Notes under the pieces: generated by a model | Databases searched by the model: none | What the model saw: the letters and a program-made list of their open reading frames with translations, nothing else | What the model was told of the DNA's origin: nothing | Shown: in pieces, positions 16,071-24,389 of the stretch | Layout of the letters: the number at the start of each line of letters is the position of its first letter | Position numbering within the stretch: the stretch's first letter is position 1 | Source of the DNA: an uncultured Bacteroidales bacterium | Lineage (GTDB): Bacteria > Bacteroidota > Bacteroidia > Bacteroidales > CAIWKO01 | Direction: 5' to 3' | Length of the DNA: 41,538 nt | Assembly: GCA_903913285.1 (NCBI GenBank) | Contig: CAIWKO010000062.1 | Location: 1 to 41,538 of the forward strand | Position numbers and translations under genes: made by a program

Positions 16071-16784
16071 TTATAAGTAAATATCGGGGGCTACTTCCCA
16101 CAGGTAAGGGCTTATTAATGTTTTTAGTGTTCTTAGTTCTTTCAGGTCGAGGGTGTTCCACTCGGTTTTGGGTTTTTGTTTCGAGTCGTCGCCTCCTGTG
16201 GTTAAGCTCCATTTCTTTGTGAGGAAGTTAAAACTGTAGTCAATATAATCCATACTCCCTCTGTTATAAATATAGTTTTCGGCCCCTATCAGCACGAAAT
16301 TGCGGTTCTGATACCTGAATTTATAGGTTGTATTGGTAACTTCCCAACTGCCCATGTTGTAGAACATTTCAAATTCTATATCAAGAACTCCTTTACGGAT
16401 CTTAACAGATTGATACGGGTCTTCCATCATCGGGTTGTCGTGATTCATGATAAATGTATTGCTTTGCTCTGCCACAACAAAGGTATTGCTCACAGTGTCG
16501 CGAAACAATATAAGCAATATACGCGGCTGAGTTTTAACAGTGTCGTTGTCGTCGCCGATCATTTGATTGATAAGCGTTACACTGTCGTTATGCTGGAGCA
16601 CGATAACCAAATCCTTGTGTTTATCATTGTTCAGATCGCCGCTCACGGAGTCTCTCAGCATCCATCCATTGGGTACAAAATCGGAGATGTTCTTTCCTTC
16701 TTTAATCACATCCGGATATTGGAAATTTTGCCCTGAAGCAATTCCAAGGCTAAGTATGAGTAGTAATGTTAGTAGTGGTTTCAT
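16071..16784 (-). CDS. Secreted protein of unknown function with calcium-loop motif
   Basis: 237 residues from the ATG at 16782-16784. An in-frame TTG 30 nt earlier would overlap the preceding gene. The signal peptide is MKPLLTLLLILSLGIASGQ. The mature part has SGDLNNDKHKDLVIVL, a D-x-N-x-D-x-x-x-D calcium-binding loop as in FG-GAP/VCBS repeats. Strand-rich segments follow (FRDTVSNTFVVAEQSN, DIEFEMFYNMGSWEV, TYKFRYQNRNFVLIGAENY). Only one such loop is visible, so this is not a full beta-propeller. Similar small lipoprotein-like FG-GAP proteins are common in Bacteroidota. The function is unknown. It is 19 nt downstream of another secreted unknown. Confidence 0.75.
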   Translation of the reverse strand: MKPLLTLLLILSLGIASGQNFQYPDVIKEGKNISDFVPNGWMLRDSVSGDLNNDKHKDLVIVLQHNDSVTLINQMIGDDNDTVKTQPRILLILFRDTVSNTFVVAEQSNTFIMNHDNPMMEDPYQSVKIRKGVLDIEFEMFYNMGSWEVTNTTYKFRYQNRNFVLIGAENYIYNRGSMDYIDYSFNFLTKKWSLTTGGDDSKQKPKTEWNTLDLKELRTLKTLISPYLWEVAPDIYL

Positions 16785-16803
16785 AGTATTATTTGTTTGC
16801 ACC

Positions 16804-17793
16804 TTATTTTTCAATATGCAACAGGGTGTTCAGATCTTCCAAAACCGGAGGCAGGGGCGCTGTTTTATAAACATTAACAGCATCTTTATCACCCTTCACA
16901 CCGGCTTTATATTCTTCTACCAAATGCGGATATTCTTTCACCCAATTATTACCTGGTTCCAGATCGCCAAAGGTACCGGCGACAACTTCATAATTTATAA
17001 CATATCCCTCTTTTTGAAGCATTACATGCATGGAATACGCGAAATCGGTTTCCATACCGAGTATTTTTAGGTTAAATTCGGGTTTGCCGATAGTGCGGCG
17101 AATTATATCTTCAATACGTTCCCAATGTCCGCTAACTTTTCCGTTGTCGCTGGTGAGTACAAATGTACCCGCCCGCAACGAAGTCCATCCCGAAGCTCCG
17201 GCTTGTTCAATCGGATAGGCTTTAGGGTTGGCTTTTTTAAATGTGCTGCCAAAACTCGACATTATTACTTTCATTTCGTTCAGATCGCGCAAATATTGCC
17301 AAATGGCATCCATCACTTTCAAACTATCCTGCAAAGGAATCAGCATATATCTGCCCACACTGTTCGATACAGAAAAACCATAACCGCTTTCGGTTGCAGC
17401 ACTTCGGCTCAATTCATGAATTCCCGGGCTAAGAATATAACTTTTATCGGGTGCATAATAAAATTTACGGTCCTTACTGTTGTTCTCGTTGAACCACTTT
17501 TTTACTTCTTTTTGCGGAACTGCAACAAAACCTTGTTTGGCAATTTCTGTATAAAAATCGTCGGCCGAAATTCCGGTCAGATCGCGCATGGCCGACTCGC
17601 TGTTATTGGCCATTTTATTGTTGGGCTTACCGGGCGCATAGCAATAAAATGTTCCGGGACCATAATATTTGTTGGAGCGGGCGTAGCCCATCTTTTCGGC
17701 ATTCGATTTCGTAGTGGTTTTTGATGTTTGTGCCGATGCCAATGTGCATAAACAAACAAGCATAATGGATGAAAAAAGTAAATTGCGTGTCAT
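16804..17793 (-). CDS. Secreted protein of unknown function, 329 residues
   Basis: The signal peptide MTRNLLFSSIMLVCLCTLASAQ is clear. The mature protein starts with a low-complexity Thr/Ser/Lys linker (TSKTTTKSNAEK), then an aromatic, glycine-rich stretch (YGPGTFYCYAPG). The rest is mixed alpha/beta with no motif I recognise. The protein has few cysteines and no membrane helix after the signal, so it is probably periplasmic or surface-exposed. It is the first gene of a four-gene cluster with a second secreted unknown, a methyltransferase and an EEP hydrolase. A perfect -7 box lies upstream at 17853-17860. Confidence 0.75.
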   Translation of the reverse strand: MTRNLLFSSIMLVCLCTLASAQTSKTTTKSNAEKMGYARSNKYYGPGTFYCYAPGKPNNKMANNSESAMRDLTGISADDFYTEIAKQGFVAVPQKEVKKWFNENNSKDRKFYYAPDKSYILSPGIHELSRSAATESGYGFSVSNSVGRYMLIPLQDSLKVMDAIWQYLRDLNEMKVIMSSFGSTFKKANPKAYPIEQAGASGWTSLRAGTFVLTSDNGKVSGHWERIEDIIRRTIGKPEFNLKILGMETDFAYSMHVMLQKEGYVINYEVVAGTFGDLEPGNNWVKEYPHLVEEYKAGVKGDKDAVNVYKTAPLPPVLEDLNTLLHIEK

Positions 17794-17852
17794 TGTTAGT
17801 AGGTTGAGTTTAGTGAAAGATAATATAGCCGTATAGTGGCTTGTTGTGATGC

Positions 17853-17860
17853 CAAAAGTA
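17853..17860 (-). promoter_or_regulatory. -7 box upstream of the four-gene cluster
   Basis: TACTTTTG on the minus strand, followed by GCATC, 60 nt upstream of the 329-residue protein gene. A second, imperfect box (TATCTTTC) lies closer to the gene. No TTG at the expected distance. Confidence 0.45.
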
Positions 17861-18015
17861 CTAAAAATATGAATAAATAACAGAAAGTTCAGACTTTGTG
17901 AAATGATTTTCTTGAATTCTATAGATCAAAGAAAAAAGTTTCTGAGCGGTTGTTTGAAAAATGTACACCGTGTTACAAAAGTTGTAATAGATCACCATTC
18001 ATGGCTCATGGCTAA

Positions 18016-18939
18016 TTACCCACCGAAAGGTTCCTCTTTCCCAAAATCAGGCCGGTACGTTTGGTTGCTTTCCAAATCCTGCAGCCAGCCGTTTGTCAGT
18101 TCCAGGCGTTCCATTTCGCCAACCACGGTTTTGTATTCCTGTTTCGTTAACACGCGGTTCAGGTTGGGATACAGCGAAGAATTGGCTGTAGGAAAGTATT
18201 GCGCCATCAGCGAAACATGCACTCTGGGCGAAAGTTCTTCGGCAATGAAACGTAATATGTGTAAACTTTCGGTTATATGGCCCGGCAGAACCAGATGACG
18301 CACGATGAGTGCCGATTCGGCGTGAGCATCATCATAAGCCAAATGCAGAGCGGCCCCTTTTTGGCGAAACATTTCGCGCAAGGCTTTTTGGCTCACCTCA
18401 ACATAATTCTTCGCGTCCGAATATAAAGCCGATGTGGCGTTTGAAGCGTATTTCAGATCGGGAAGATACACATCTATCAATCCTTCCAGTTGGCGCAACA
18501 CCTCAACTTTGTCGTAGCCGTTCGAATTGTATACAAACACTGGTTTGGGCTTTATATGCTGTAAGGCTTTTATGATAGAAAGCATTTGCGGAATTTGATG
18601 CGAAGGGCTCACGAATCCAACGGTTTTGCATCCAAGGTCAATATTTTTCAGAATTGCTTGCAGCAGTTTTTCGATACTCCAGGCAGTGGTTTGATGGTGA
18701 TTGTTGCTTATCTGATGGTTTTGGCAGTATACGCATTGCAGGTTGCAATGATCGAAAAAAATGTTGCAGATGCCGTGTTTGCCCGAAACGGCAGGCTCTT
18801 CGCCCCGGTGAACCACCACGCTGCTGATGTTGTATTGATGATCGGTTTGGCAGTAGCCCTCCTGAGCGGAAAATCGGTTCGCGTTGCAATTTCGCGGGCA
18901 CAAATTGCAGGAGCGAAGCGCGGCAAACGAAACATCCAT
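18016..18939 (-). CDS. PflX-like radical SAM protein (COG1313 type)
   Basis: 307 residues. The N-terminus carries the extra cysteine set typical of PflX-like proteins: C11-x2-C14-x3-C18 in CNLCPRNC and C30 in GYC. The radical SAM cluster is C65-x3-C69-x2-C72 in HCNLQCVYCQN, preceded by GICNIFFD. VYNSNGYDKVEVLRQLEGLIDVYLPDLKYA and the HLVLPGHITES segments match the pyruvate-formate-lyase-activating-enzyme-like group. No pyruvate formate lyase gene is in the window, so activation of that enzyme is not implied; the family's role is not established. The start follows the preceding beta-barrel gene's stop by 2 nt, so both share one transcript. Confidence 0.88.
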   Translation of the reverse strand: MDVSFAALRSCNLCPRNCNANRFSAQEGYCQTDHQYNISSVVVHRGEEPAVSGKHGICNIFFDHCNLQCVYCQNHQISNNHHQTTAWSIEKLLQAILKNIDLGCKTVGFVSPSHQIPQMLSIIKALQHIKPKPVFVYNSNGYDKVEVLRQLEGLIDVYLPDLKYASNATSALYSDAKNYVEVSQKALREMFRQKGAALHLAYDDAHAESALIVRHLVLPGHITESLHILRFIAEELSPRVHVSLMAQYFPTANSSLYPNLNRVLTKQEYKTVVGEMERLELTNGWLQDLESNQTYRPDFGKEEPFGG

Positions 18940-18941
18940 TG

Positions 18942-19838
18942 CTACGACCGGCTCTTGTAAAATTCGGTAGAGAACATAAACCTGAGCGAAAGGCTGAATT
19001 GCGGCTTGAATTCGTTATAATGCATCAGGTTTATCTTCACCCAATATAACGAACCGAACACATCGATGGCCACGTTGTCGTTGAACTTGAACTTAACGCC
19101 CGGCGAAATAAACGCGCCCAGGCCGATACCGCCCTCGTGAACCGTGTATTCCTGCAACTGGGTGTTGGGAATGTATGGCTGGTTGCCATAAATATTGATG
19201 AGGCTATAGTCGGTGCCGGCAATAGAAATTTTGTTTTCGATCACACGCGTGTTATTCAAATTAAAACCGCCTTCCAGAAACCCGTATATCTTGGGCGCGA
19301 AATACATTTCGCCGCTCACACCCAGATCGATATTGATGCGTTCTTCCTTGCCCCAGATGGCATAGTTCTCAAGGTTGGGAAAAGCCGAACCCACGGGTGT
19401 AGCGCCTATTTTGAGTGTGAATTGATCTTCGGCCGTGAATTTTGAATAGTTGAACTGCGCGAAAACCCCCAAATGGTTATTGATATTTTTCTTGAAAATA
19501 AAACCCACTGCAAACGACGGACTGTATTTCATTTTGGTGGGCATACCGTATAACGAAAACGTATCATTCAAAGCACGGTGAATATCGTCAACATAATATT
19601 TGTTGCCGAGAATATAGCTTATGGCGTTTTGATTGCCATCGGCGCCATCGTAAAAATTGGCCTGATAGCGGTTGGCAAAAGCAGCACCGCAGTTGATGCC
19701 AAAACTCCAGGCATGGTTTTGTTTCACGGGTTCCTCGTCGTTTTGTTCTTTGGCTTTCTGTGCATAACCCGAAGCGATGTTGTAAAAAACGAATGTAAAA
19801 ACTAAAATGCCGATTTTTGATACCTTATTTATACTCAT
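18942..19838 (-). CDS. Outer-membrane beta-barrel protein of unknown function
   Basis: 298 residues. The signal peptide ends at YAQ. The mature chain has alternating strand pattern and many aromatic residues (HAWSFGINCGAAFANRYQANF, LGVFAQFNYSKF, IGLGAFISPGVKFKF, FSLSLRFMF), which fit an outer-membrane porin-like barrel of about 10-12 strands. The C-terminal tail YKSRS after LSLRFMFSTEF is short. The gene is transcribed with a PflX-like radical SAM gene and divergent from another barrel gene. No ligand or family can be named. Confidence 0.8.
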   Translation of the reverse strand: MSINKVSKIGILVFTFVFYNIASGYAQKAKEQNDEEPVKQNHAWSFGINCGAAFANRYQANFYDGADGNQNAISYILGNKYYVDDIHRALNDTFSLYGMPTKMKYSPSFAVGFIFKKNINNHLGVFAQFNYSKFTAEDQFTLKIGATPVGSAFPNLENYAIWGKEERINIDLGVSGEMYFAPKIYGFLEGGFNLNNTRVIENKISIAGTDYSLINIYGNQPYIPNTQLQEYTVHEGGIGLGAFISPGVKFKFNDNVAIDVFGSLYWVKINLMHYNEFKPQFSLSLRFMFSTEFYKSRS

Positions 19839-19867
19839 CTGAAAAAAATTACGTTTTAAATATTATG

Positions 19868-19875
19868 CAAAAATA
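19868..19875 (-). promoter_or_regulatory. -7 box for the beta-barrel/PflX-like pair
   Basis: TATTTTTG on the minus strand, followed by GCATAA, 30 nt upstream of the start at 19838. The divergent plus-strand gene has only the near-match TTATTTTG upstream of 19933. Confidence 0.5.
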
Positions 19876-19932
19876 AAGTCTTTTATTACATCATCATGTC
19901 TAAGTTTTTTATTATTTTGCACAAAAGTTTTT

Positions 19933-20646
19933 ATGAAAAAGATATTTGCCTTAATGTTTTTGTTGATTCCGGCGCTGTGTCTGCATGCTCAGGACTCCAC
20001 GGGGGTGAAATATCTTGTTAATAACCCAAAGATTTCTATCAGCGGTTTTGGAAGCATCTTTAGCGAAACATCAATATTAAATAGCAAAATTTCAGAATCG
20101 ATGGGAGCAGGAGCGGCCCTGATTATTACCGATTATTTTTTTATAGGCGGCTACGGCATGACATTGACTTCAAACAATTATGTGAACGACCTGATCATAC
20201 CAAGCAATATCAACCCCGATACCATGCTTTTTTACAATACAAAATTACGGACAAGTTTTAGCCATGCCGGAATTTGGGTTGGAGGAATTTTATTTCCCAG
20301 AAAGAGGGTTCATATTGGTTTAAGTACAAGAATCGGGTGGGGCAATGTGCATCTGGAAAAATCTAACCTATCATACCTCTACAACGTGAACAACCTGCTT
20401 GATTATACAAATAATAAAGTTTTCGTTCTAACCCCGCAAATTGAATTGGAAGTAAATATTACCAATTGGTTGAAGTTTAATATGGGAGTGGGCTATCGTT
20501 ATGTATCGGGAGTTGATTTCGATCGGTTCCGGTCCTATAAATTCAATACACCTCAAATCACAATTGGTATTTATCTGGGTGGATTTGCTTCGAAAGAAAA
20601 AAATGACGATGAAACCAATACCAAGGACCCTGAAACCGACCAGTAA
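19933..20646 (+). CDS. Outer-membrane beta-barrel protein of unknown function
   Basis: 237 residues, signal peptide MKKIFALMFLLIPALCLHAQ. It contains glycine-rich strand segments (ISGFGSIFSETS, FFIGGYGMTLTS, HAGIWVGGILFP, VGYRYVSGVDF), suggesting a small barrel of about eight strands. The segment ITNWLKFNMGVGYRYVSGVD is a pattern I associate with recurrent small barrel proteins of Bacteroidota. The C-terminal tail is charged (EKNDDETNTKDPETDQ), which is unusual for a barrel end and may be periplasmic. It precedes an acyltransferase gene by 36 nt and may be cotranscribed with it. Confidence 0.8.
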   Translation: MKKIFALMFLLIPALCLHAQDSTGVKYLVNNPKISISGFGSIFSETSILNSKISESMGAGAALIITDYFFIGGYGMTLTSNNYVNDLIIPSNINPDTMLFYNTKLRTSFSHAGIWVGGILFPRKRVHIGLSTRIGWGNVHLEKSNLSYLYNVNNLLDYTNNKVFVLTPQIELEVNITNWLKFNMGVGYRYVSGVDFDRFRSYKFNTPQITIGIYLGGFASKEKNDDETNTKDPETDQ

Positions 20647-20682
20647 ACTCTAATCAAACTAAAAATTACTTAAAAAAAGCAC

Positions 20683-21846
20683 ATGAATCTTCAATACAAT
20701 GATTATAACGAGATCAGACCTTATAATGATTTAGAAGTGCCTTATGCTATTGGTGAATTGGTGCGCGATACTGATTTTATTACCTTTCTGCGCTATCTCT
20801 TCCCGAACTTTAACCGGGCCGAATTTATCAGGAACTTTAAAACCATAAGTACTGTTTACGACTTTCAGGCAACATTTGCCTGCGCTGCCATGAATGTGGT
20901 GATCGAACGAACCATCGAGAGCTTAACCTGCAGCGGTATCGAACATCTGGATAAAAACAACGCCTATTTGTTTTTATCCAACCACCGCGACATCGTGTTG
21001 GATTCCTCCCTGATGAACTTTTTGTTGTTTGAAAATGGCTTGCAGATATCGCAAACAGCCATTGGCGACAACCTTTTTGTATCGCCCATGGTAACGCATT
21101 TGCTGAAGCTGAACAAAAGTTTCACCGTAAAACGAAACATACCACCCAGAGCATTTTACACCTATTCCAAACAACTCTCGGCCTATATAACCGATGTTAT
21201 CGTGGAGAAAAACATATCGATATGGCTTGCGCAGCGCGAAGGAAGAGCAAAAGATGGCGACGACAAAACGCAGTACGGCTTATTGAAAATGTTGGTGATG
21301 AATGGCGAAAAGAATTTTATGGATGCCTTTTTCAAGCTGCATATTCTGCCAGTGGCTGTTTCATATGAGTACGATCCTTGTGATGTGATGAAAGCAGTGG
21401 AACTATATGCCCATACGAACGATATTCCGTATCAGAAAACACCTGAAAAAGATTTCAGAAGTATGTTGACCGGGATGCAGGGATTTAAGGGAAGGGTGCA
21501 TATTGCATTCGGCAATCAGATCGTTGAAAACAAAACGCAGGCTGATTCGGATTGCAACATGAACGAATGGCTGAAAAAAATGGCTGAGATTATAGATGCT
21601 CAAATCTATGCAAACTACAAACTCTGGAAGACAAACTACATCGCATACGATATACTTGTAAAATCATCGGCTTTCTCCAAACAATACACTTCGATTGAAA
21701 AGAAAGATTTTATCAGTTATGTCAATAAAAAACTGATGGATCTGCCTAAAGAATATAATAAGGAAGAACTATTCAGGATTGTACTTACCATGTATGCCAA
21801 TCCAGTTAAAAACAACTTAGGCTCCGGACTAAAAGAACAGGATTAA
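20683..21846 (+). CDS. PlsC-type 1-acyl-glycerol-3-phosphate acyltransferase
   Basis: 387 residues. The catalytic motif is NHRDIVLDS with H101, D103 and D107. The classical spacing is H-x4-D; here the aspartates are at +2 and +6, a variant I have seen in Bacteroidota homologues but cannot verify. WLAQREGRAKDGDD (about 181-194) is the glycerophosphate-binding EGTRS-like motif. FTVKRNIPPRAFYTYS is another conserved segment. It should add an acyl chain to lysophosphatidic acid or a related lipid at the inner membrane. The long C-terminal part after residue 230 has no additional domain I recognise. Its stop overlaps the stop of the convergent Gre-like gene by three bases. Confidence 0.86.
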   Translation: MNLQYNDYNEIRPYNDLEVPYAIGELVRDTDFITFLRYLFPNFNRAEFIRNFKTISTVYDFQATFACAAMNVVIERTIESLTCSGIEHLDKNNAYLFLSNHRDIVLDSSLMNFLLFENGLQISQTAIGDNLFVSPMVTHLLKLNKSFTVKRNIPPRAFYTYSKQLSAYITDVIVEKNISIWLAQREGRAKDGDDKTQYGLLKMLVMNGEKNFMDAFFKLHILPVAVSYEYDPCDVMKAVELYAHTNDIPYQKTPEKDFRSMLTGMQGFKGRVHIAFGNQIVENKTQADSDCNMNEWLKKMAEIIDAQIYANYKLWKTNYIAYDILVKSSAFSKQYTSIEKKDFISYVNKKLMDLPKEYNKEELFRIVLTMYANPVKNNLGSGLKEQD

Positions 21847-22295
21847 TAAACCTCAAGTATTGTTCCTTTGTTTCCTCTGAAATCATAAGTCTCGCCGGCT
21901 TTTTTTCCTTTTAATGAAAGAAACAAAGGAACGGAAGGCGAAATAGCGTAGAAAACTTCAGTATCGACTAAAACTTTCCCAATGCCGATGGATATAAACA
22001 GTTTTTGAGTTTCGGTTACGACAATAGCGCCAAAATCTGCAGTTTTAAACAACTTATTTGTATTGATCCGCTCTAGGTTCTTAATTTCTTCCTGAGCTTT
22101 GAGGAGTTGTTGGCTGTATAGATCGCTTTTATTCAACATGTCGGCTTTAAACGTGTCGAACCAATCTTCGGGGTTTCCATAATCACTGGTGCTGTCGTAG
22201 GCATCTTTCATTTCAGCCAATGCATTTTCAGCAATTTTCTTTTGAAGATCGATACAGGTTTGTATAAGTTTTTTCTTTAATTGCAGCGTGTCCAT
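21843..22295 (-). CDS. GreA/GreB-domain protein (transcription elongation factor-like)
   Basis: 150 residues. The first 75 form charged helices (LQLKKKLIQTCIDLQKKI ... QEEIKNLERIN), the coiled-coil side of Gre factors. The second half (ADFGAIVVTETQKLFISIGIGKV ... LSLKGKKAGETYDFRGNKGTILEVY) matches the FKBP-like Gre C-terminal domain with its G-K-K-x-G-(D/E)-x-Y/F segment. True GreA proteins have two acidic residues at the coiled-coil tip; here the loop is rewired (DYGNPEDWFD), so it may not stimulate RNA cleavage. It belongs to the Gre-like group often seen in Bacteroidota. It has a good own promoter. Confidence 0.78.
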   Translation of the reverse strand: MDTLQLKKKLIQTCIDLQKKIAENALAEMKDAYDSTSDYGNPEDWFDTFKADMLNKSDLYSQQLLKAQEEIKNLERINTNKLFKTADFGAIVVTETQKLFISIGIGKVLVDTEVFYAISPSVPLFLSLKGKKAGETYDFRGNKGTILEVY

Positions 22296-22311
22296 TTGTG
22301 CATGTTTAAGA

Positions 22312-22345
22312 CAAATTTAATCATTTTTTGTATGATTACCCCAAA
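22312..22345 (-). promoter_or_regulatory. Promoter of the Gre-like gene
   Basis: On the minus strand: TTTG (22345-22342), spacer 22, TAAATTTG (22319-22312). The box is a perfect TAnnTTTG match and ends 16 nt before the start codon. Confidence 0.55.
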
Positions 22346-22412
22346 TAAAATCAGCGAACCAACAATAGCGTATTTTGTTTTTAATAAACTGCAGAGTTAA
22401 CAGCAGAATTCG

Positions 22413-22420
22413 TATTTTTG
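22413..22420 (+). promoter_or_regulatory. -7 box of the recF gene cluster
   Basis: TATTTTTG, 23 nt upstream of the ATG at 22444. There is no TTG at the right distance, so only the -7 element is supported. Confidence 0.5.
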
Positions 22421-22443
22421 TAATTATCAATTTTTAGCTAACT

Positions 22444-22980
22444 ATGTCTGAGGATTCGAAAAGTATTGTATTTTCAAAAACTGTAATAGAGGTCATTACC
22501 ATTGCGAATGACTTATGTATTTTTCTGGAAGAATTTGATAAATACGAACTCGAATTCTCTTTATTGTATCTGCAAAAAGTATTGCCATTGCTTTATTTGA
22601 AAGGTGCGCTGATGCCCGATTTAGAAAACATCAACCAAGAATCTAACGAACGTTTCGTTATTCAGGAACAGTGGGAAGACATTTATAACAGGATAAAGCA
22701 GAAAACCGGTGTAATAGATGCGTTCTATTATGTGAATGCGAATGCAAAAACAGCCACACAAGCAAGCATTGCTGAATACCTGGCCGACATTTATCAGGAT
22801 TTGAAAGACTTTCTACTTCTATACCAGAAAAACACGCTTACAGCGCAGGAAAATGCGGTTCATTCAACTAAAGAACTTTTCGAAACCCATTGGGGCATCA
22901 AACTATTAAATTGTCATAAAGCCATCCATTCGCTGCTGTATAAATCTTCCGATTCATTCACAGGTTTTTCTTCAAATTGA
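22444..22980 (+). CDS. DUF5063-like conserved protein, upstream of recF
   Basis: 178 residues, all-helical, no signal peptide or membrane helix. The segments EVITIANDLCIFLEEFDKY, YLQKVLPLLYLKGALMPDL and WGIKLLNCHKAIHSLLY resemble DUF5063, a helical family that I recall next to recF in Bacteroidales. The family assignment is from memory and moderate. It overlaps the region of the recF start (the recF ATG is 2 nt after its stop), which implies coupled translation. Function unknown; a link to DNA repair or replication is suggested only by position. Confidence 0.62.
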   Translation: MSEDSKSIVFSKTVIEVITIANDLCIFLEEFDKYELEFSLLYLQKVLPLLYLKGALMPDLENINQESNERFVIQEQWEDIYNRIKQKTGVIDAFYYVNANAKTATQASIAEYLADIYQDLKDFLLLYQKNTLTAQENAVHSTKELFETHWGIKLLNCHKAIHSLLYKSSDSFTGFSSN

Positions 22981-22982
22981 TT

Positions 22983-24095
22983 ATGTATCTGCAAAAACTA
23001 AATCTGGCAAATTTTAAGAACTATCCGGCTATTGAGCTTGACTTTTCGGATAAGATCAATAGCTTTGTGGGAAATAACGGGGTTGGGAAGACCAATTTGC
23101 TCGACGCTATTCATTATCTTTCGTTTTGCAAGAGCTATTTCAATATCATCGACACCCAGAACATACGCCACGATGAAGATTTTTTTATGATACAGGGTGT
23201 TTTTGTTAAAAACCCCGAATCGCCGGATAGTCTTATATGCACTCAAAAACGAAATCAGCGGAAAGTTGTCAAGCTAAACAAAAAGGAATACGAACGTTTG
23301 TCGGACCATATCGGCTTGTTCCCTTTGGTGATGATATCTCCACACGATTCCAACATCATTTATGAGGGGAGCGAAGAACGCCGCAGGTTTATTGATAGTT
23401 TTATCAGCCAGTTCGACAGGGTGTATCTCGATACGCTCATCAATTACAATAAAGCGCTGTATCAGCGTAACAGTTTGCTGAAGATCTTTTATGAAACCAG
23501 AAGCTTTGACAAAGATGCCCTCGAAATATGGGATTCGCAACTGATAACGCTCGGAACAAAGATCCATTCGAAGCGGTTATCGTTTATCGAAGATTTTACG
23601 CCCTTTTTCAATCGTTTTTATCAATACATCAGCGGCAACAAAGAACAGGTTTCTATCACCTACGATTCGCATCTAAACGATAATTCGTTCGAAGTGATGC
23701 TAACCGAAAGCCTTCCGAAAGACCGTATGGTTCAATATACCACTACCGGTATTCATAAAGACGACCTGATATTTGCCATCAACGGGTTTCAGCTTCGCAA
23801 ATTCGGTTCGCAGGGCCAGCAAAAATCGTTTACCATAGCCATAAAGCTTGCCCAATTCGAGTATACAAAGAACAGCAAAGGATTTAAACCCATCTTGCTG
23901 TTTGATGATATTTTTGACAAACTCGACGACGAAAGGGTTGAACACATCATAAAACTGGCCACCGACCATAATTTCGGGCAGGTTTTCATCACCGATACTC
24001 AAAAAGACCGTATCGTGAATACGATGAAAAAGATCAATTCGCCCGGTAAGGTATTTATTATTGAGAATAACAATGCTTCAGAATTAGAATTATAG
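22983..24095 (+). CDS. recF: RecF, DNA replication/repair gap-loading ATPase
   Basis: 370 residues, the standard size. Walker A is GNNGVGKT (residues 30-37). The ABC signature region is LRKFGSQGQQKSFTIAIKLAQ and Walker B is PILLFDDIFDKLDDER near residue 305. The N-terminal LQKLNLANFKNYPAIEL and the LVMISPHDSNIIYEGSEERRRFID segment are diagnostic for RecF. RecF binds gapped DNA and helps load RecA through RecOR. The ATG at 22983 is preferred to an in-frame TTG 6 nt earlier. It is 3 nt before the next gene and belongs to the cluster starting at 22444. Confidence 0.96.
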   Translation: MYLQKLNLANFKNYPAIELDFSDKINSFVGNNGVGKTNLLDAIHYLSFCKSYFNIIDTQNIRHDEDFFMIQGVFVKNPESPDSLICTQKRNQRKVVKLNKKEYERLSDHIGLFPLVMISPHDSNIIYEGSEERRRFIDSFISQFDRVYLDTLINYNKALYQRNSLLKIFYETRSFDKDALEIWDSQLITLGTKIHSKRLSFIEDFTPFFNRFYQYISGNKEQVSITYDSHLNDNSFEVMLTESLPKDRMVQYTTTGIHKDDLIFAINGFQLRKFGSQGQQKSFTIAIKLAQFEYTKNSKGFKPILLFDDIFDKLDDERVEHIIKLATDHNFGQVFITDTQKDRIVNTMKKINSPGKVFIIENNNASELEL

Positions 24096-24098
24096 CAA

Positions 24099-24383
24099 AT
24101 GCACGACGAAAAACCATTAAAAAATGTGATACAGGAACTGGTTGAAACCTACCGGCTCAAAAACAAACTGAATCATTACAGGCTTATCGAAAGCTGGGGT
24201 AGTGTGGTTGGCAAAATGATTGCGCAACACACCAAACACCTCTCGGTTGATAAGCGCAAGCTATACGTTGAATTCGACTCCTCGATCGTTCGAAATGAAG
24301 TATATATATTAAAGACGAAGATTATGGAAGCCCTCAATAATAAATTCGATCAAACCGTAATTGACGATATCATTTTAAAGTAA
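24099..24383 (+). CDS. DciA/DUF721-like protein
   Basis: 94 residues. Segment LKNVIQELVETYRLKNKLNHYRLIESWGSVVGKMIAQHT contains the W-x-x-V-V-G-x-x-I-A-x-H/T signature of DUF721, and the second half LYVEFDSSIVRNEVYILKTKIMEALN completes the KH-like fold. DUF721 includes DciA, which helps load the replicative helicase in bacteria that lack DnaC. Its place 3 nt after recF, common in many bacteria, supports the call. This is a minimal one-domain version. Confidence 0.85.
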   Translation: MHDEKPLKNVIQELVETYRLKNKLNHYRLIESWGSVVGKMIAQHTKHLSVDKRKLYVEFDSSIVRNEVYILKTKIMEALNNKFDQTVIDDIILK

Positions 24384-24389
24384 TACCAC

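Noticed and set aside
17125-17724. Plus-strand 199-codon frame opposite the 329-residue secreted protein
   Set aside because: The minus-strand gene has a signal peptide, promoter box and operon position; this frame has none.
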